64,000 nucleotides of DNA. Origin: Erythrophleum ivorense (lineage: Eukaryota; Streptophyta; Magnoliopsida; Fabales; Fabaceae). Position 1 is the first letter of the stretch, and every line of letters begins with the position of its first letter. The notes under the pieces are model-generated. The model was not told the origin of the DNA, made no database searches, and saw only the letters and a list, made by a program, of their open reading frames with translations. The stretch is from contig JAIUCV010000354.1 of NCBI GenBank assembly GCA_026724425.1, positions 62,001 to 126,000 of the forward strand, read 5' to 3'. The position numbers and the translations under genes are program-made. Positions 12,719 to 25,000 of this stretch are shown piece after piece.

Positions 12719-13500
12719 CCAGATGCTATTTTCAATTAGGGATTTTTATTCGTCATCAAATGAGATTATTTTAAATTTACAAAAGTAACAAAACGCACCC
12801 CGCACGCTCATCATGTATTAGTATTGATGAATAATTATATAGAAATCATTGTAACATTATAAAAAAATATATAATATTTTAAGACGTTTTGATTTTGATT
12901 TTGTTTTTTTACAGTCCTAAAACTCTTCCACAAGAACAAACAAATATTGTAATCCTACAAGTTGGTGATACGCACATGATGTGCATATTACATAAATCTA
13001 ATCATATGTAATATGTATAACAACCAAACTTCCAGGTACGATTGACCAAACAATATTTACGAAATGTACATATTTATAGAGTTTAACAGTTTTGTTAAAA
13101 CCGAACAAATCACGAAGAACCTTATAGTACGCTAATTCCAAAAAATATACCTTGAAAATGGAAAAAAATATGAATTCATCATACTGTATATTATCCTACC
13201 TCAACATTTCTACTTTGTTAGGAAACATCGTCCTCTCACCAAAACACCTTTAACACATTTTAATATGTATCTCTTAATCTGATCATCTTTATAAGTTTTT
13301 TACTTTCCCTCTCCGTTCATAGACAATGGACAAGGACGACAATAGTAATAAGAAGGGTCTCTCGGAATCATTTTATGTAACATTAAAAACCAGTATGTCG
13401 ACCCAAAAAAACAGTATAATATTTTTTAACAAATCTGTAGTCCTAAAAATCTTCCACATAAACAAAAATATGGAAATCCTACGAGTTAGTGGTATGCACA
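12719..13500 (+). repeat. Duplicated segment, copy A (promoter + 5' end of a glycosyltransferase)
   Basis: Nearly identical to the segment beginning at 26283, which is interrupted by a MULE at 26768-31507 and resumes at 31508. Shared landmarks are CCAGATGCTATTTTCAATTA, GTATAACAACCAAACTTCCA and GAATTCATCATACTGTATA. Copy A keeps one uninterrupted TACTGTATA, the MULE target. It ends at 13500, where the outer Helitron begins. Confidence 0.88.
13326..13500 (+). pseudogene. Truncated glycosyltransferase 5' end (copy A)
   Basis: An ATG at 13326 opens MDKDDNSNKKGLSES, clearly related to the first residues of the intact glycosyltransferase at 19205 (MEKDNSNKKSLSEI). The similarity is then lost and no transmembrane or catalytic part follows. 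A near-identical relic lies at 31652. I read it as a dead 5' fragment carried by the promoter duplication. Confidence 0.75.
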
Positions 13501-14658
13501 TCTCTTTAATATTAACTAGATCTGTACCCGTGCTTGAGAAGCACGGGCTGTTGTAATTTTTGTTAAGAAAATTTTAAATATTAACACTGTAATTAAGTAT
13601 ACAATTATATGGTTGTAATGTATAATGATGAATTAGTATTAATTGTGTATTAGAGATAACATAAAAATAATGTTGTAAATTTGGACTTTATAGCCTAAAA
13701 CCGCATATTGGGCCGAAGGAAAATATTTGGCCGAAGCGCATAAGTATGGGTTGTTGTTTCTATTGAAGAAAAATAAGTACCGCACGTAATTGTTTCTATT
13801 GAAGAAAAATAATAATAATTTTTTTTTTTTGTTAATGAGATTGATAATTATTGATTTTGTCGATTTTGTTAACTTTGAGAGAATCAATTTTTTCCGATCA
13901 CTTCATTAAATTTTGACTCGTGATGTTGACAGCACGGGTTATTGATTTTTTTAAAGAAAAATAAGTATATTATCTTCTCGTTAATGAGATTGATAATTAT
14001 TGATTTTATCGGTATTGTTAGCTTAATTTTCACGATCTCTTCATTAAAGTTTGACGTGTTCTGGACATGAGCTAATCAAATTCTTTTAACTTGAAGTTAA
14101 TCGTGACCAGCACGGACCAAAAGATTCGATTAGTTATATATTCCATATATTGTTCGATTGTTGTAGAAACATTATAAAATGTTTCAAAAAAACGATAATA
14201 TTTAAAATCTACGGATGAAACCTAAAAAAATGTTTCTAGATCCTATCTTCTTGTTTTTTATTCTTTTCAAATTAATCCATGAGACATTTAAAGGTCAAAA
14301 TTACAAATTTTCACCTTTGATCAGATCAGTTTTTTTTTATCTCTCCGAAAAAATCCGAATATAAAACAAATTGTTGGTTCTGAGCCGTGATGTTATTAAC
14401 CTTTGAGTTAATTTAATTTATGAATATTAAATTAAGATTAGATATTGTTTTAAAGTTTGATTAAAATATTATCGTGACAACATATGTTTTTTATCTTATT
14501 TTAAGCCTTGATTATTTGAATAAGATTTATTTGTTTTGACAGATGTCATTACCAAATCTCAATAAATATACTTATACAAACCAATTCGATAAAACCAAAC
14601 CAATTCGATAAAACCAATCCAATCCGATGTCATCAGATACCCGCCGGAGAATTAAAAG

Positions 14659-14767
14659 ATGTCGTGGCAATCACCTTATGTGCGATGTCGAAGGCAACCA
14701 CCTCGCCGCAGCTGTAATTTACGGTCTAGACGGCAACGTCTGGGCACAGAGCGCCGCTTTGCCAGAG
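14659..14767 (+). pseudogene. Captured profilin exon 1 fragment
   Basis: Begins ATG TCG TGG CAA TC (MSWQS, the invariant profilin start), then continues in a shifted frame as HLMCDVEGNHL...DGNVWAQSAALPE, the rest of a plant profilin first exon. The exon ends at GCCAGAG before a GTTTTTTCC intron-like sequence. About 14 bp are missing after MSWQS relative to plant profilins, which breaks the frame. It lies antisense to its host Helitron. Profilins bind actin monomers; this fragment cannot make one. Confidence 0.82.
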
Positions 14768-15337
14768 GTTTTTTCCTTCTAAATCTTCTCTTTTCGTCTT
14801 TTCTATGCTCTGTCGTTCGAAGTGTTGGAACCGATCGGATTTAGCCGCATGTTTTTGTGAATTTCCGTGATCGGATCTGATGAATCTCGGATCTGATTTT
14901 GATTTTACTATCTCCGTTCTCCTTCTCGGGAAGGAAAATTCAATTTGCTTTTCTGAATCAATCGATCCGTTATGCGAAATCGAACTCAATCCAGGGCTCT
15001 AGATCTTTAGTCATTTTGTTAATTGTAGCTTCCATAGAAGTTCCATGTACAATTGAAAATGATAATTTTTTTCCACTAAATCCATCAGATTTAGGCATGT
15101 TAGATTGTATGTTCTTAGCATCACTGGTTAGCAATTGTTTCTCTGATAATCTCTGTTTCTTATTTTCGAGTAAGCCTGAGGAATTGTACTATCAAGATTG
15201 TAAGGTCTTAGGATCACTGCTTAGCAATGAACAATGAATGTGTATATATAACTCTATCATTTGTGATGCATGTTGCGGATTGGAGGGCATGAACCTTGCG
15301 ATCCTATTTCAAACCAGGAAATCAACCTCCTTGAGTA

Positions 15338-16061
15338 GTGAATCAATGGATTTGTAGCAAGCTCGATGGATCCGATTGTTCCGTTCTTTTCCCAGAGGAT
15401 GTAGATGCTTCCTCTTCTTCAAAGTCTCTGTTGTCACCGTCTCCGTATCCAAATTTTCCAGTGGATCATCTGACCAGAGTCGTGAGTCAATGCTCGTCTC
15501 AATCTTCATCAGTACAATATCTTGTCTCCTTCTCTCTTTAGGATTTAAATTTCTGAATACAAACTCTCCAAATTTTCATCACATATAAGTCTATGTTTTA
15601 GCTTGATTATATTCAGTCAAAGCCTTATGATCTTGAAACGTGGCTAGGCTATTCGATTTATATTTTCTGTGATTCCAATAATCTTATATACTTTTAAAAC
15701 CAAAAAAGAAAAACTTGGATTTTTTTGTTTAGTTTTCACTCAAATTTCTTTGTAAGTTGTACGATGATTTAATCAACATTATTTCTTGGTTGTTTTGTTC
15801 CTGTCAATTTCAAGTTCTATTAGCCACAAAACAGGGGAAAATTACTTTGTCTGTTTTTGTCGTAAAAATTACTCTTGACACAAACTTTGTTTTGATTTCG
15901 AGTCCAAGTCAAGTATACTAAGCGTTGCCGGAGCTTTTTACTTTCTGATTTGCTTTCTCATGTTTGTCATGTCTTATCGTTTCTATTGTCAGTCTATGGT
16001 GCTGCTAAAACTGTGAGACACGCCACCTTTCTTGCTGTGGAATTAGTCTTGGATGTTTACG
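15338..16061 (+). pseudogene. Exon-like fragments of unidentified gene inside Helitron
   Basis: Two open stretches on the same strand look like exons. 15338 to about 15510 reads ...DGSDCSVLFPEDVDASSSS... From about 15902 to 16061 a frame includes AAKTVRHATFLAVELVLDV and ends at a consensus donor (GGTAAGT). I do not recognise the parent gene; they could be two exons of one captured gene. Codon-like composition and the splice donor are the only evidence. Confidence 0.4.
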
Positions 16062-18860
16062 GTAAGTCCCAATCCTTTTCTACTTCCTTCAAACATAATG
16101 ATACAAACAAAACCGATAACTTCTTATTTTTATTGAGTAAGATCCAATTACAAAGAAGCAAACACCAAGTACGATCTCATCAAAATCGTAACTGACTCAT
16201 ATCGACGGATGCAATTCAAAGCACAACATAAGGAAAAAAAAAACATAAAATCAAAAGGTATGTATACTAAAAGTCTTCCTTTCACACTTGGAGCTTAATC
16301 TTCTCTTTTACATTTGTCCTGACTCTTTTCCAGTTATGCTTCCGCAGATATTCTTCTCGTCAACTCATCTTCCAAAGTTTGACTAAGCTTCTTCAGAAGA
16401 ACTGAAAACGAATATAGTACCTGGAAATTATAAATTTGGAACAGGTTCTCTTTCTCGAGACAACATAAATTTGAAATGTTTTACCAATTACCTGCTTTGA
16501 TAGCAATAGCCATAAATTAAGGAGCTACACTCTAGGATACAAAACGTGTGCTTAGAAAGTGTGAAGATATAATATAATATTCATATTTTCATAACCGAAA
16601 AGGCGAAAACATTGGATAAACAATGATTTGTGGCAATGTCTCTCCTAGCGCTTAACATCTTGGTTTCTTAGAGATGCACGGATCTTGTTTCCCTGCACGT
16701 TTTTTTTGTTTAAGCTGGTTAGGTATCAACGTCTCCATTACTTGATATTAAGTTTAACGAAATAATGTAATACAGTTGTAGCATGTGAATTTTAATTACC
16801 TCGCATCGGATAGAATCATTTCTATTATCATTGAAGACTTCAATCGTATTGTTTTCATAGGTTCAAGATCTTCATTTGGATTCTCTACACGGTTTTGAAG
16901 AGCTTAACGCAAGAGCGTTAATCCTGCTTTTTAAATTTAGGAAGCTGCTTGTGAAATAGGTCGAGGTATGTACTCAAATACGAAAGTTTCATCTGTATTT
17001 ATAGTGTCTACCCGAATGACCATTAGGTTTTGAATCAATTAAAGAGAATATACCGATGAGCTGAGATCACGCATTTCGTAATCTCATTCATACCTTTTCT
17101 GTTATCCTAACCATTCGGGTTGTTCATTAGCTTTATTATCATTGAAATGAGAATATACCCGATGAGATATTCACGCCAACAATTCCTTTTCTGTTATATT
17201 TATCCTTGTTCGAATTCTGATTAGCAAAGCCTTGATTTCCGTATTTTTAATTCAGAGTTATTAGGCTCCATTAATATGTTGGTGTGATCTTCACGGGGAT
17301 CTCAACTATTTCCTTATTTTGAAAATCTTGCGAATAAAATCAATTTTGTGATCACCAAGAAAAGAGTCAATTTGTTGACCAGGTTTAGGCCCATTAAAAT
17401 CAAGATTGCAACCGGTTATAGCATCTTCTCGTTCCGGTCTGATTTAAGTTTACTATTGTAGATCCGCGTGTTTTTTTTTCATGTCGGGTCGGGTTATTTT
17501 GTTGATTTTTTTTTGTTAATTTCGGGTTAAAACCTGTTTGGACACAGGGATATGCGCTTTTTTAAGGTTGAATCCTTAAGTTGTGCTTCAGTTTTAATAG
17601 TATAGATTGAGAAGTACATTTCTTTTTTTGGACCAAAAAACCATCTCTCTTTGTGAAGATAATCTGTTTGGAAACAAGTTTAGTGAGGGCTAATTTAGTA
17701 ATCTAAAATATCACTTAAATCAAACCAATGTTTGGTTCAATTAAACCAACAATCAATTCCTTTTAGAGTAGATAATACCATAATCAAAGATTTCCGTTTT
17801 CAAAGATTTCCGTTTTATACATTCTCTATTAAAAATCTGCAAAAAGAATAATAAAAAAAACTAGCGATAATACCAAATCGAAGCAACTTTGATACTAAAT
17901 AAAATAAAACAAAAAAACCAAGACTTTTGTAATGAAAGTCACGGACAAATTAAACCTATAATCCACTTTAACAATAACTGGAAATCAACATAGCAGGAAG
18001 ATCATATGGAGAATTTGCTTACTGACCTGAGAATTCCATATAAGTTTGCAGATTTCCTAAATTGAATTGTCACGATTTCTCTCATGCTTCTCTAAATTGA
18101 AGCAATCTAAAAAAATATTTCGTAGAGTTTAGCAATTAATGATGGTTTCGGAGAGTAAAAAACTGAAATCTCATAAACAAACAAAATTAACGAGCAAAAA
18201 GAGCATATGGATCGTGGAAGACAATTCATTCGTAAGACTAAGATTTGCATAGTAGTATTCTACGGAAGACATCCGTTTTGACTGGTGTTTGGTTATTATT
18301 TTATTTTTTTGGACATATGTTTTTACAAAGGATTTTACTATCGTTGGAAAAAGAATCATCTGTCGATAACACAACACACTTATTTCCTTGATTCTTTTCT
18401 GTTTCGGGTTCTACATAATGCCACTACATGATTTTGAAGTCTATCCATAAATGTATTTTTCATTTTTTATTAAACTAGAACCACAAACATATTTTGTTCA
18501 AGAGTATATAAAAGTTTGGAGCTATTCAAATTATAGATTAATTATAGATTAAGTTGGTATAACAGTTATAACATAACCATGATGTAATATTTTTATTGTC
18601 TGGACATGTGTTTGGTTATTGTATTTTCTTTTTCTTAATTATTAATAAATAAAGACAATTTAATTAATACATCAAATTTGGAATCACTTAATACAAAAAT
18701 TTAGATTCAAATTAACAATATACTTGACAATTTTAACATAAAAAACATACAACTCTTAAATTAACACTAAAATTAAAACATGTTACAAAAAGAAGAAAAA
18801 AAAAAGCAAAAAAACAAAAACATAATCTCGCACTGCACTGCTGTGCGGGTCATACACTAG

Positions 18861-19204
18861 TCTTGTACATTCCACAAGTCTAATAATACGTTACTTGGAT
18901 GACAACCAAACTCCCACGTGAGATTGACTTAACAATATTTATAAAATGTAACATATATTTGTATAGTTTAACAGTTTTGTTTAAAGCCAACAAATCATGA
19001 AGAACCTTACAATACTCTAATCCCAAAACAGCACCTAGAAAATTAAAGAAGATGAATTCATCATACTCTTTAGAAAACAAATTCTCACCAAAACCCATTT
19101 AAACGCATTTTAATATACTCTCTTATCTTCTGCATTAGCTTCAGACGACTTCATGTAATATTTTTTTTTTTTTAACTTTCCCTCTCTGTTCAAGACATTC
19201 TAAA
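18861..19204 (+). promoter_or_regulatory. Promoter region of glycosyltransferase 1
   Basis: The only copy of the repeated promoter unit that still sits directly before a complete gene. It contains CCAAACTCCCACGTGAGATT (with a CACGTG core at about 18917), the AACAATATTTATAAAATGTA stretch and a pyrimidine-rich leader (ACTTTCCCTCTCTG) just before the ATG at 19205. Related copies lie at 12597, 13008, 26581 and 31856. The outer Helitron ends immediately upstream, at 18860. Confidence 0.6.
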
Positions 19205-20410
19205 ATGGAGAAGGATAATAGTAACAAGAAGAGTCTCTCGGAAATACTTGATTTCCGCCTACTCAAATGCACGAATTCTCCGGTGTTCTCAACCGCCATT
19301 TTCGGGGTCATAATGCTGCTCGTTGTCGCCGGAACAATTCTCTCAAACATGTCTCTAGAATCAACTTTTTTCTCGACTTCATTGACCTCTGAGGTAATAC
19401 AAATGGAGAGGAAGTCACTGGCTCCTCCAAATAACACCACAAGCAGAGACAGGATCGCTTGGCTTCGATCTCATCTCCAAGAATTCGAGGTTTTCAAGTC
19501 AACTAACCTCTCAGAGCAATTTCACCACAGAGTTCTTGATTCTCTAGACGACAAATGTGAGGTTAGATTCTTCATGACATGGTTTTCACCAGCAGAGTTT
19601 TTCGGCAAGAGAGAACTTCTTGCTGTAGAAAGCGTCTTCAAATCTCATCCTCAAGGATGCTTGATGATTGCATCAGGATCCATGGATTCTCCACAAGGAG
19701 ATACCATCCTAAAACCTCTACTTGATCGCGGCTATAAAGTTTTCGCAGCCACACCAGACATTACATCGCTGCTTGAGAACACACCAGCCAAAACTTGGTT
19801 TCAAGAAATGAAAAGCTGCAAAAGAGATCCGGGAAGGATACCGTTATCTCAGAATCTTTCAAACCTTGCAAGGCTAGCGATTCTATACAAGTACGGAGGC
19901 GTTTACTTGGATACAGATTACATCGTCACAAGAAGCTTTAAAGGGTTGAAGAATTCGATCGGAGCGCAAACAGTGGTGGAAGGAGATTCAAGAAACTGGA
20001 CGAGGTTGAACAATGCGGTTCTCATCTTCGAGAAAGAACACCAGCTTCTTCACCATTTCATGGAAGAGTTTGCTACGGCTTTTGATGGGAACAAATGGGG
20101 ACACAACGGTCCTTACTTGGTAACAAGAGTAGTGCAGAGAGAACAAGAGACACTTGGGAACAGTTTCACCGTTTTGCCACTTGTAGCATTCTATCCATTC
20201 AACTGGATAAACATTCAGAGACTGTTTCAGACGCCAAGGAGCAGCAATGACTCGACATTGCTTAAAGCTGATTTGGTGAAGCTGAACAGAGAAAGCTACG
20301 GGTTGCATCTATGGAACAGGATCACCAAGAAACTTAAGATTGGAAAAGGCAGTGTCATAGACATCATAATTTCAGACAACTGTGTTGTTTGCAAAGATAT
20401 TCAAAGATGA
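19205..20410 (+). CDS. Alpha-1,4-glycosyltransferase family protein (GT32-like), copy 1
   Basis: Single-exon 401-aa type II membrane glycosyltransferase, expected in the Golgi lumen. One hydrophobic segment at about residues 28-47 (AIFGVIMLLVVAGTIL) follows a short basic cytosolic tail. The sugar-nucleotide-binding domain carries the DXD motif DTD at residues 236-238 within YGGVYLDTDYIV. The C-terminal half has the Gb3-synthase-like block (RLNNAVLIFEKEH, FDGNKWGHNGPYLVTRV). Length and layout match the Arabidopsis At2g38150/At2g38152 pair. Acceptor and product are unknown for these plant proteins. The frame is intact, but the upstream region is hemmed in by a Helitron and a Copia element lies 340 bp downstream. 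Confidence 0.92.
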   Translation: MEKDNSNKKSLSEILDFRLLKCTNSPVFSTAIFGVIMLLVVAGTILSNMSLESTFFSTSLTSEVIQMERKSLAPPNNTTSRDRIAWLRSHLQEFEVFKSTNLSEQFHHRVLDSLDDKCEVRFFMTWFSPAEFFGKRELLAVESVFKSHPQGCLMIASGSMDSPQGDTILKPLLDRGYKVFAATPDITSLLENTPAKTWFQEMKSCKRDPGRIPLSQNLSNLARLAILYKYGGVYLDTDYIVTRSFKGLKNSIGAQTVVEGDSRNWTRLNNAVLIFEKEHQLLHHFMEEFATAFDGNKWGHNGPYLVTRVVQREQETLGNSFTVLPLVAFYPFNWINIQRLFQTPRSSNDSTLLKADLVKLNRESYGLHLWNRITKKLKIGKGSVIDIIISDNCVVCKDIQR

Positions 20411-20747
20411 AGATAAATAAAATCTTGTTGTCTAGGTGCTCTAAGTCTAATCTTGATTTTTTTAGGTTTGTTCTTGAGTCATTTTGTTGCTTCTAATTAA
20501 GAGGAAGATTGTGCCACCGTGTGGAATAAGTCACACCGGTTTAGCGTAGATAAACCAATTCAACCCCAGCTACAAGATTTATCATATAGTTCAGTTAAGT
20601 TGCACTCTATATAATAAACTTAAGTCGAATCTGAAGTAGATAGCATGTTGGTTTGGGATTTACTGACTTTGTGATGCTAAAAACATTAAAGGAAAACAAC
20701 AAGAAGACTGAAGAAGAAGCTGACTGTGAATGATCATCTAGAGGGAG
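20411..20747. other. Glycosyltransferase 1 3' region
   Basis: Putative 3' UTR and spacer up to the Copia target-site duplication. No further gene seen. Confidence 0.5.
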
Positions 20748-20752
20748 CTAGG

Positions 20753-21153
20753 TGTAAGATTTGACAAAGAAAGAGTGAAAATTGATGAAGTATAATCGAA
20801 GAAGAAGAAGATAGAGAGATAGAGAGTTTCAGAGTTTAAAGAGAGAGAAAGAGAGTAAAACTCTTTTCTTATCTTTATTAGCACTGTCACTTTACATATA
20901 TATAGACAATAGATAATTGTCTAGAACGGTCATATTCTATAACGGTCATATAGACTTTTCTTCCAATAGTTTTATTCTATATCCTTCTTCCATATAGAAT
21001 ACTCCTTGACATCTATTCTATATAGATTAGCTGCTCCATCTTGTTGTAGATTTGTCTTGCTTTGTTGTAGACTTGTCTTGCTTTGTTGTAGACTTGTCTT
21101 GCTTTGTTGTAGACTTGTCTTGCTTTTATAAGCTTTTATAAGCTTTTATAATA
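20753..21153 (-). repeat. Copia 3' LTR
   Basis: LTR with four copies of a 21-bp unit (TTGTAGACTTGTCTTGCTT) near 21049-21124 and a short GCTTTTATAA repeat beside it. The other LTR has three copies of the unit. Confidence 0.93.
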
Positions 21154-21282
21154 CTCCCCCTCAAGCTTAACCGCAAGAGACTGAAGGTTAAGCTTGGAAG
21201 CATAGATAGTCACCTCATTAAAAACCTGAGTGTGGAAAACCTCATGGGATAAAACCATACTCAGGGAAAAAGAGTGTGATTC

Positions 21283-21903
21283 TCATGGCTTAGGGAAATC
21301 CAGCTGATCCAAGTCAACGAGTCCTAGCTTCTCATGGATGAACTCACAGACCTCCTTGGTTGCAGCCTTGGTGAAGATGTCAGCTAACTGATCCTCACTC
21401 CTAGTGTAACACGGCAAGATGACTCCAAGCTGCATCTGCTCCCTTACCTTGTGACAATCCACTTCAATGTGCTTTGTTCTCTCGTGGAACACTGAATTGG
21501 AAGCGATGTGAATTGCGGCTTGATTATCACAATGCATAGTTATTGGAGTTGGTGTCTCTCTGCCCAAATCTTCCAGCAGCATCTTTAACCACATCAACTC
21601 AGTAGTCAGCCTCCTCATGGCTCTATATTCGGCTTCAGTGCTGGATAATGACACCACCTTCTGTTTCTTGCTCTTCCAAGTAACCAGATTTCCTCCAACA
21701 AAGGTGCAATAGCCGGTAGTTGATCTTCTATCATCACGGTCACCAGCATAGTCTGCGTCACAGTAGCCAACAATGTCTGAGCTTCTGTTGCATCCCATCC
21801 AAATGCCTTGTCCGTATGAGCCTTTGAGATATCTCAAAATACGATCAACCATCATCCAATGATACACCCTTGGCTCTTGCATATGTTGGCTTACCTGATT
21901 CAC
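21283..21903 (-). pseudogene. Copia RNase H region, separated from the polyprotein by a frameshift
   Basis: Carries the Copia RNase H motifs YCDADYAGDRDDRRSTTGY, SLSSTEAEYRAM and HCDNQAAIHIA, and ends just before the 3' LTR. Upstream, about 21904-22062 still reads as Copia RT-to-RNase H linker (KLIYLTLTRPDICFAV) in this frame. It was therefore continuous with the 22059-25619 frame until a small frameshift near 22063. Confidence 0.88.
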
Positions 21904-22058
21904 AGCAAAACATATATCAGGTCTTGTTAGGGTAAGATATATAAGCTTACCAACTATTTTGCGGTATAGCTTGGCATCATCAAATGGCTGATCATTTTCA
22001 TCCTCTGCTTGATGGTTTTTGTAAGCATCCTCTAGAGGTGTCTTGGCAGCCTTAGCTC

Positions 22059-25000
22059 CTAGCTTTCCGTCTCATTCAAAAGATCAATAGTGTACTTCCT
22101 TTGAGATAAGAAAAGACCTTCCTTTGATCTACATACTTCTATCCCAAGGAAGTACTTAAGTTCTCCAAGATCCTTAATCTCAAATACAGACTTTAAATAA
22201 GCTTTAGTTTCTTGAATACCAACCTTGTCATTCCCAGAGATGATAATATCATCTACATAAATGAGAATGACTATAATACCTTCTTGGCTTTGAAGAGTAA
22301 AGAGAGTATGATCTGCTTCTGATCTTCTAAAGCCACGATCAAGTAGAGTTACGCTCAGCTTCCTGTACCATGCTCTAGGAGATTGTTTCAATCCATAGAT
22401 GGCTTTTCTGAGCTTGAGTACCTTCCCTGGTTGAACCGTATGCTCTAAGCCTGGTGGTGGAGTCATATACACCTCCTCATCAAGCTCCCCCTGAAGAAAA
22501 GCATTCTTGACATCCATTTGCCATAGCTCCCATTCCAAGTTGACGGCCAAAGAGAGAACCACTCTAACTGTAGGTAGCTTAGCAACCGGAGCAAATGTTT
22601 CACGGTAATCTTCTCCATATGTTTGAGTGAACCCTCTTGCTACCAATCTTGCTTTGTGTCTTTCGATCTCTCCACTGCTTAGATATTTGATGGTGAACAC
22701 CCACTTAGAACTGACTGTTTTCTTTCCCTTTGGTAGGTCAGCCTCATCCCAAGTGTGATTCTTGATCATGGCATGAATCTCATCACCCACAGCATTACTC
22801 CAAACCTCATATCGGATAGCTTCCTCATAAGTTTGTGGAATATTCTCTTGGTCAAGAACTCCAATGAACACTTGATGTTCCTCAGGAAAGTAGGCTAGTG
22901 AACAGACGGCTTGAGTGGGATGAGCTACAGCTTGAGAGTTGTAGTAGATTTCAGTGTTAACCCACTTAGACGGCTTCCTAAGTCTTTGGCTTCTTCTTAG
23001 CTCCGCTACTGGCTCAGCTGGTGGAGAAGTCTCCGGATCACTCTCGGTAATAACCGGACTCGCAGCTTGCTCATGATGTATAGCCGGTTCCAATGCTGAT
23101 TCTGACTCACCGGTATGATGCAGAGCCGGTTCTGATGCTGATTCTGACTCACCGGCGTCATTCTCCCCCTCAGGAACAAGCGGAGAGGCTGGTGGAGTCT
23201 CTGAAACTGGCGGAGGAGAGATTGAGACTGGTGGAGTGATGCCCAGGTTCTCAAACAGCCGCCTAAGATTGTCAGCACGATCCAACGGAGAGTGAGGTAG
23301 ATTCTTGAGACTATCCCAATCTTTAACTGTGTAGTAACCAGTGCTTTCCAAGAACTTGACATCCCGGGATACTAGAACCCTCCCAGTCTCCGGAACTAGA
23401 CACTTGTATCCTTTCTGAGTGCTTGAGTAACCAATCAACATTGCCTTGGTACTCTTAGCATCAAGTTTGTTCCGATTTTCTCCTGGAACTAAGACAAAGT
23501 ACACACAACCAAAGACACGTAAGTGGTCAAGGACTGGTTTAGTGTTGTTAAGTACCTCAAATGGAGACAGATCGTGAAGAATCTTAGTGGGAGTTCTGTT
23601 GATTAGGTAGCATGCCGTAACCACAGCGTCTCCCCACAGCTTCTTGGGTACATTGGTGTGGAACATCATAGATCGAGCCACTTCCATAAGATGGCGATTC
23701 TTTCTTTCAGCCACACCATTTTGTTGAGGCGTGTAGGGACAGCTCGTTTGGTGGATGATCATGTTCTTAGTTATGTAGTCTTTGAATGCATGGCTTGTAT
23801 ATTCTCCACCATTATCGGACCTCAAAATTTTAACCTTAGCATTATAGTTGTTAGTAACATAAGCATGAAAACTAATAAATGCTTCAAGAACACGGTCCTT
23901 AGAAGGAAGGAGGGTTAGCCATGTATACTTGGATTTCTCATCAATGAAGGTAACGAAATATTTGTGATTTTCCCTTGAAAAACAAGGTGATGTCCACACA
24001 TCTGAATGAATAAGATCAAAACAATGCTCATAAATAGTACTTGATTTAGGAAAAACAGTCTTACAATGTTTACCAAGGATACAAGCCTCACAATCATGGT
24101 TTTGGAAATTAACACCTGGTAACATTAAACTTAAAGCACGATGATGGGGATGACCTAGTCTAGCATGCCAAACCGCATCATTAGCAACAGAAACATTAAA
24201 ACTAAAGCCACATGATGGAGAAGATGGTTTAGTGTCATCAAGAACATATAAACCATCTTTGGTTGTCCCTTGCCCAAGGAACTTACTTGTCTCAATATCC
24301 TGAAAAGCAACATCATTAGGTCCAAAGATAGCATAACAATTCAAGTCAGTAGTCGCTTTCTTGACAGATAACAAATTGGAAGTGAATGAAGGCATGTAAA
24401 AAGCTTGAGATTCTTTATCAAACAGCTTTAAGTTACCAATGCCTTTAATTGGAATCTGATCACCATTAGCAATACTAACATGTCCTAATGCCGGTTTAAT
24501 ATCTTTAATTAGGTTCAGGTCACTGATCATGTGATGACTAGCGCCAGAATCAACGATTAAAGACTTAGGTTTATCAAAACTTAAATCGGCTTTGGAACAA
24601 GAAGCATGAAAGCTAAAGGAAGAATGTGTTTTACCGGAGTCTTTGAGAGCCTTGACAAGAGCATCAAGGTCGGACTTGGTTACATACTCGGCTGGTGGAG
24701 CTGCAATGGCCATGGCGGAGTCAGATGTACCACCCTGGTTCTTGCTTCCTCCGGCTTCGGATGCAAAGTGTGCCCTTGAGTCTCTTGAGTCTCGGCCTGA
24801 GCTCTGGTTGTCCTTCCAATCTCTAGGTCGAAGATGTGGGTGCAAAGTGTAGCATCGGTCCTTGGTATGACCCCGGATCTTGCAATGCTCACACACAGGT
24901 GCGGCTCCGGAGTTTGATCTTCTCTCTGGGGGTCTATAGTAACCCCTGTTAGCTACCACTTGCTCTGCTTTGTTGACCATCACAAGGTCACTCCCCTTGT

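Larger units (their letters stand above)
13516..17606 (-). mobile_element. Helitron (nested, 4.1 kb) carrying gene fragments
   Basis: Minus-strand element inserted into the outer Helitron. Its 5' end is TCTATACTATTAAAACTGAA at 17606, preceded by A. Its 3' end is a perfect hairpin CCCGTGC-TTCTCAA-GCACGGG, then TACAGATCTAG ending at 13516, followed by T. Removing it rejoins TTAA/TTGAGAAGTAC, as in the uninterrupted relative near 1995-2010. Internal sequence includes a broken profilin first exon (14659-14767), one or two exon-like pieces of unknown origin (15338-16061), and a minus-strand frame reading LLKKLSQTLEDELTRR at about 16404-16334. The part near 13740-14010 has short internal direct repeats. 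No helicase is encoded. Confidence 0.9.
13501..18860 (+). mobile_element. Helitron (outer), interrupted by a nested Helitron
   Basis: Starts TCTCTTTAATATTAA at 13501 after A (13500) and ends CATACACTAG at 18860 before T (18861). A terminal hairpin with near-perfect arms CGCACTGC / GCTGTGCG lies 13 bp before the end. The duplicated segment near 31824 shows the uninterrupted target: GCGCATCTTGTACATT there, GCACA^...^TCTTGTACATT here, so the ends are fixed. Its own sequence is 13501-13515 plus 17607-18860, about 1.27 kb, and matches the copy at 730-2025. The middle is the nested Helitron. No Rep/helicase is encoded, so it depends on an autonomous relative. Confidence 0.9.
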
